Assembly (NCBI GenBank): GCA_963712305.1
Contig: CAVQHI010000001.1
Location: forward strand, 744,001 to 808,000
DNA: 64,000 nt
Direction: 5' to 3'
Source: DATFNI01 sp963712305
GTDB lineage: Bacteria; Bacteroidota; Rhodothermia; Balneolales; DATFMH01
The notes beneath the pieces were generated by a model. The model worked only from the letters and a program-made list of their open reading frames with translations. It was not told the DNA's origin and did no database searches. Position numbers and translations under genes: made by a program. Positions 63,814 to 64,000 of this stretch are shown in pieces. The first letter of the stretch is position 1. The number at the start of each line of letters is the position of its first letter.

Positions 63814-64000
63814 AGCATTTCAAGTTTATTCATTGAACTGCAAAAAAGAAACCGCAGAGAGTTCACAGTGGAGACACAGAGTTTTTTTGTCTTTTGGCCT
63901 TTGTAGACTTTGTGCCTTTGTGCCTAAAGAATCTAAAACTCATCAGTTCTTCCTGCGGTCTTTAACAAGGTGATATGTTTTGTAAGCCGGAATCTCATGG
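63814..64000 (+). repeat. Intergenic end of the window with CACAGAG-type repeat
   Basis: Bases 63851-63882 read ACCGCAGAGAGTTCACAGTG and then GAGACACAGAGT, a copy of the tract at 22905-22935. A run CTTTGTAGACTTTGTGCCTT follows. No gene is visible up to the edge. Confidence 0.45.

Noticed and set aside
1..64000. tRNA, rRNA or transposase genes
   Set aside because: Reading through the intergenic regions showed no cloverleaf-like T-loop sequences, no rRNA text and no transposase motifs; short or unusual RNA genes could still be missed without a covariance search.

Overview
The window reads as chromosomal DNA of a Gram-negative member of the Bacteroidota / Balneolota / Rhodothermota / Ignavibacteriota lineage. 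The evidence is a SprA homologue (type IX secretion translocon, about 2460 codons), a large cadherin/Ig surface protein ending in a type IX sorting domain of the NYPNPFNP type, Bacteroidota-style promoters with a TAnnTTTG -7 box, LptF/LptG, a DUF3467 protein and a menaquinone operon. Retention of HrcA and the style of the sorting domain favour Balneolota or Ignavibacteriota-like relatives over classical Bacteroidia; this placement is an inference. I saw no rRNA, tRNA, CRISPR array, prophage or intact insertion sequence.

Layout. 1-3.7 kb: a truncated C-terminus; a fluoride-resistance operon (fluoride riboswitch, crcB, DUF190, ppa); a sugar isomerase-like protein; thioredoxin. 3.7-9.3 kb: a nine-copy heptamer repeat, the 952-residue surface protein, a DinB-like protein, a lipoprotein, murB. 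9.4-16.3 kb: a probable sigma-54-controlled module, consisting of a lone receiver protein, an outer-membrane beta-barrel, two YceI-like secreted proteins, and an NtrC-type regulator with its PAS histidine kinase. The barrel and the first yceI are divergent, each has a sigma-54-like promoter, and two palindromes TTGCA-N4-TGCAA lie between them. 16.6-29 kb: a UPF0182 membrane protein, prfA, purK-purE, a repeat-rich gap with a leftover sorting-domain fragment, the hrcA-grpE-dnaJ heat-shock operon with a non-CIRCE palindrome at its promoter, a VOC protein, rsmI-lnt. 29-43.5 kb: sprA (read in three frames), lptF, lptG, DUF3467 with cystathionine beta-synthase, a SpoIID-like protein, a small DUF4290-like protein, a GNAT acetyltransferase. 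43.8-48.6 kb: menF-menD-menH-menB. 48.7-57.7 kb: an SDR, two small membrane proteins, a CoA-binding protein, a VOC protein, DUF3303, a TesA-like esterase divergent from a YbbA/YbbP ABC exporter, DoxX. 57.9-63.8 kb: an S9 peptidase, an M19 dipeptidase, a polysaccharide deacetylase, a sialate O-acetylesterase.

Four genes (sprA twice, the CoA-binding protein, the dipeptidase, the deacetylase) need one-base corrections to read through. All still carry their conserved motifs across the break, so sequencing or assembly indels are as likely as real decay. Intergenic DNA is rich in short dispersed repeats of several families, some of which double as terminators.

The most interesting regulatory architecture is the divergent sigma-54 module at 9.4-16.3 kb. 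The best-supported regulatory RNA is the fluoride riboswitch at 1745-1830.
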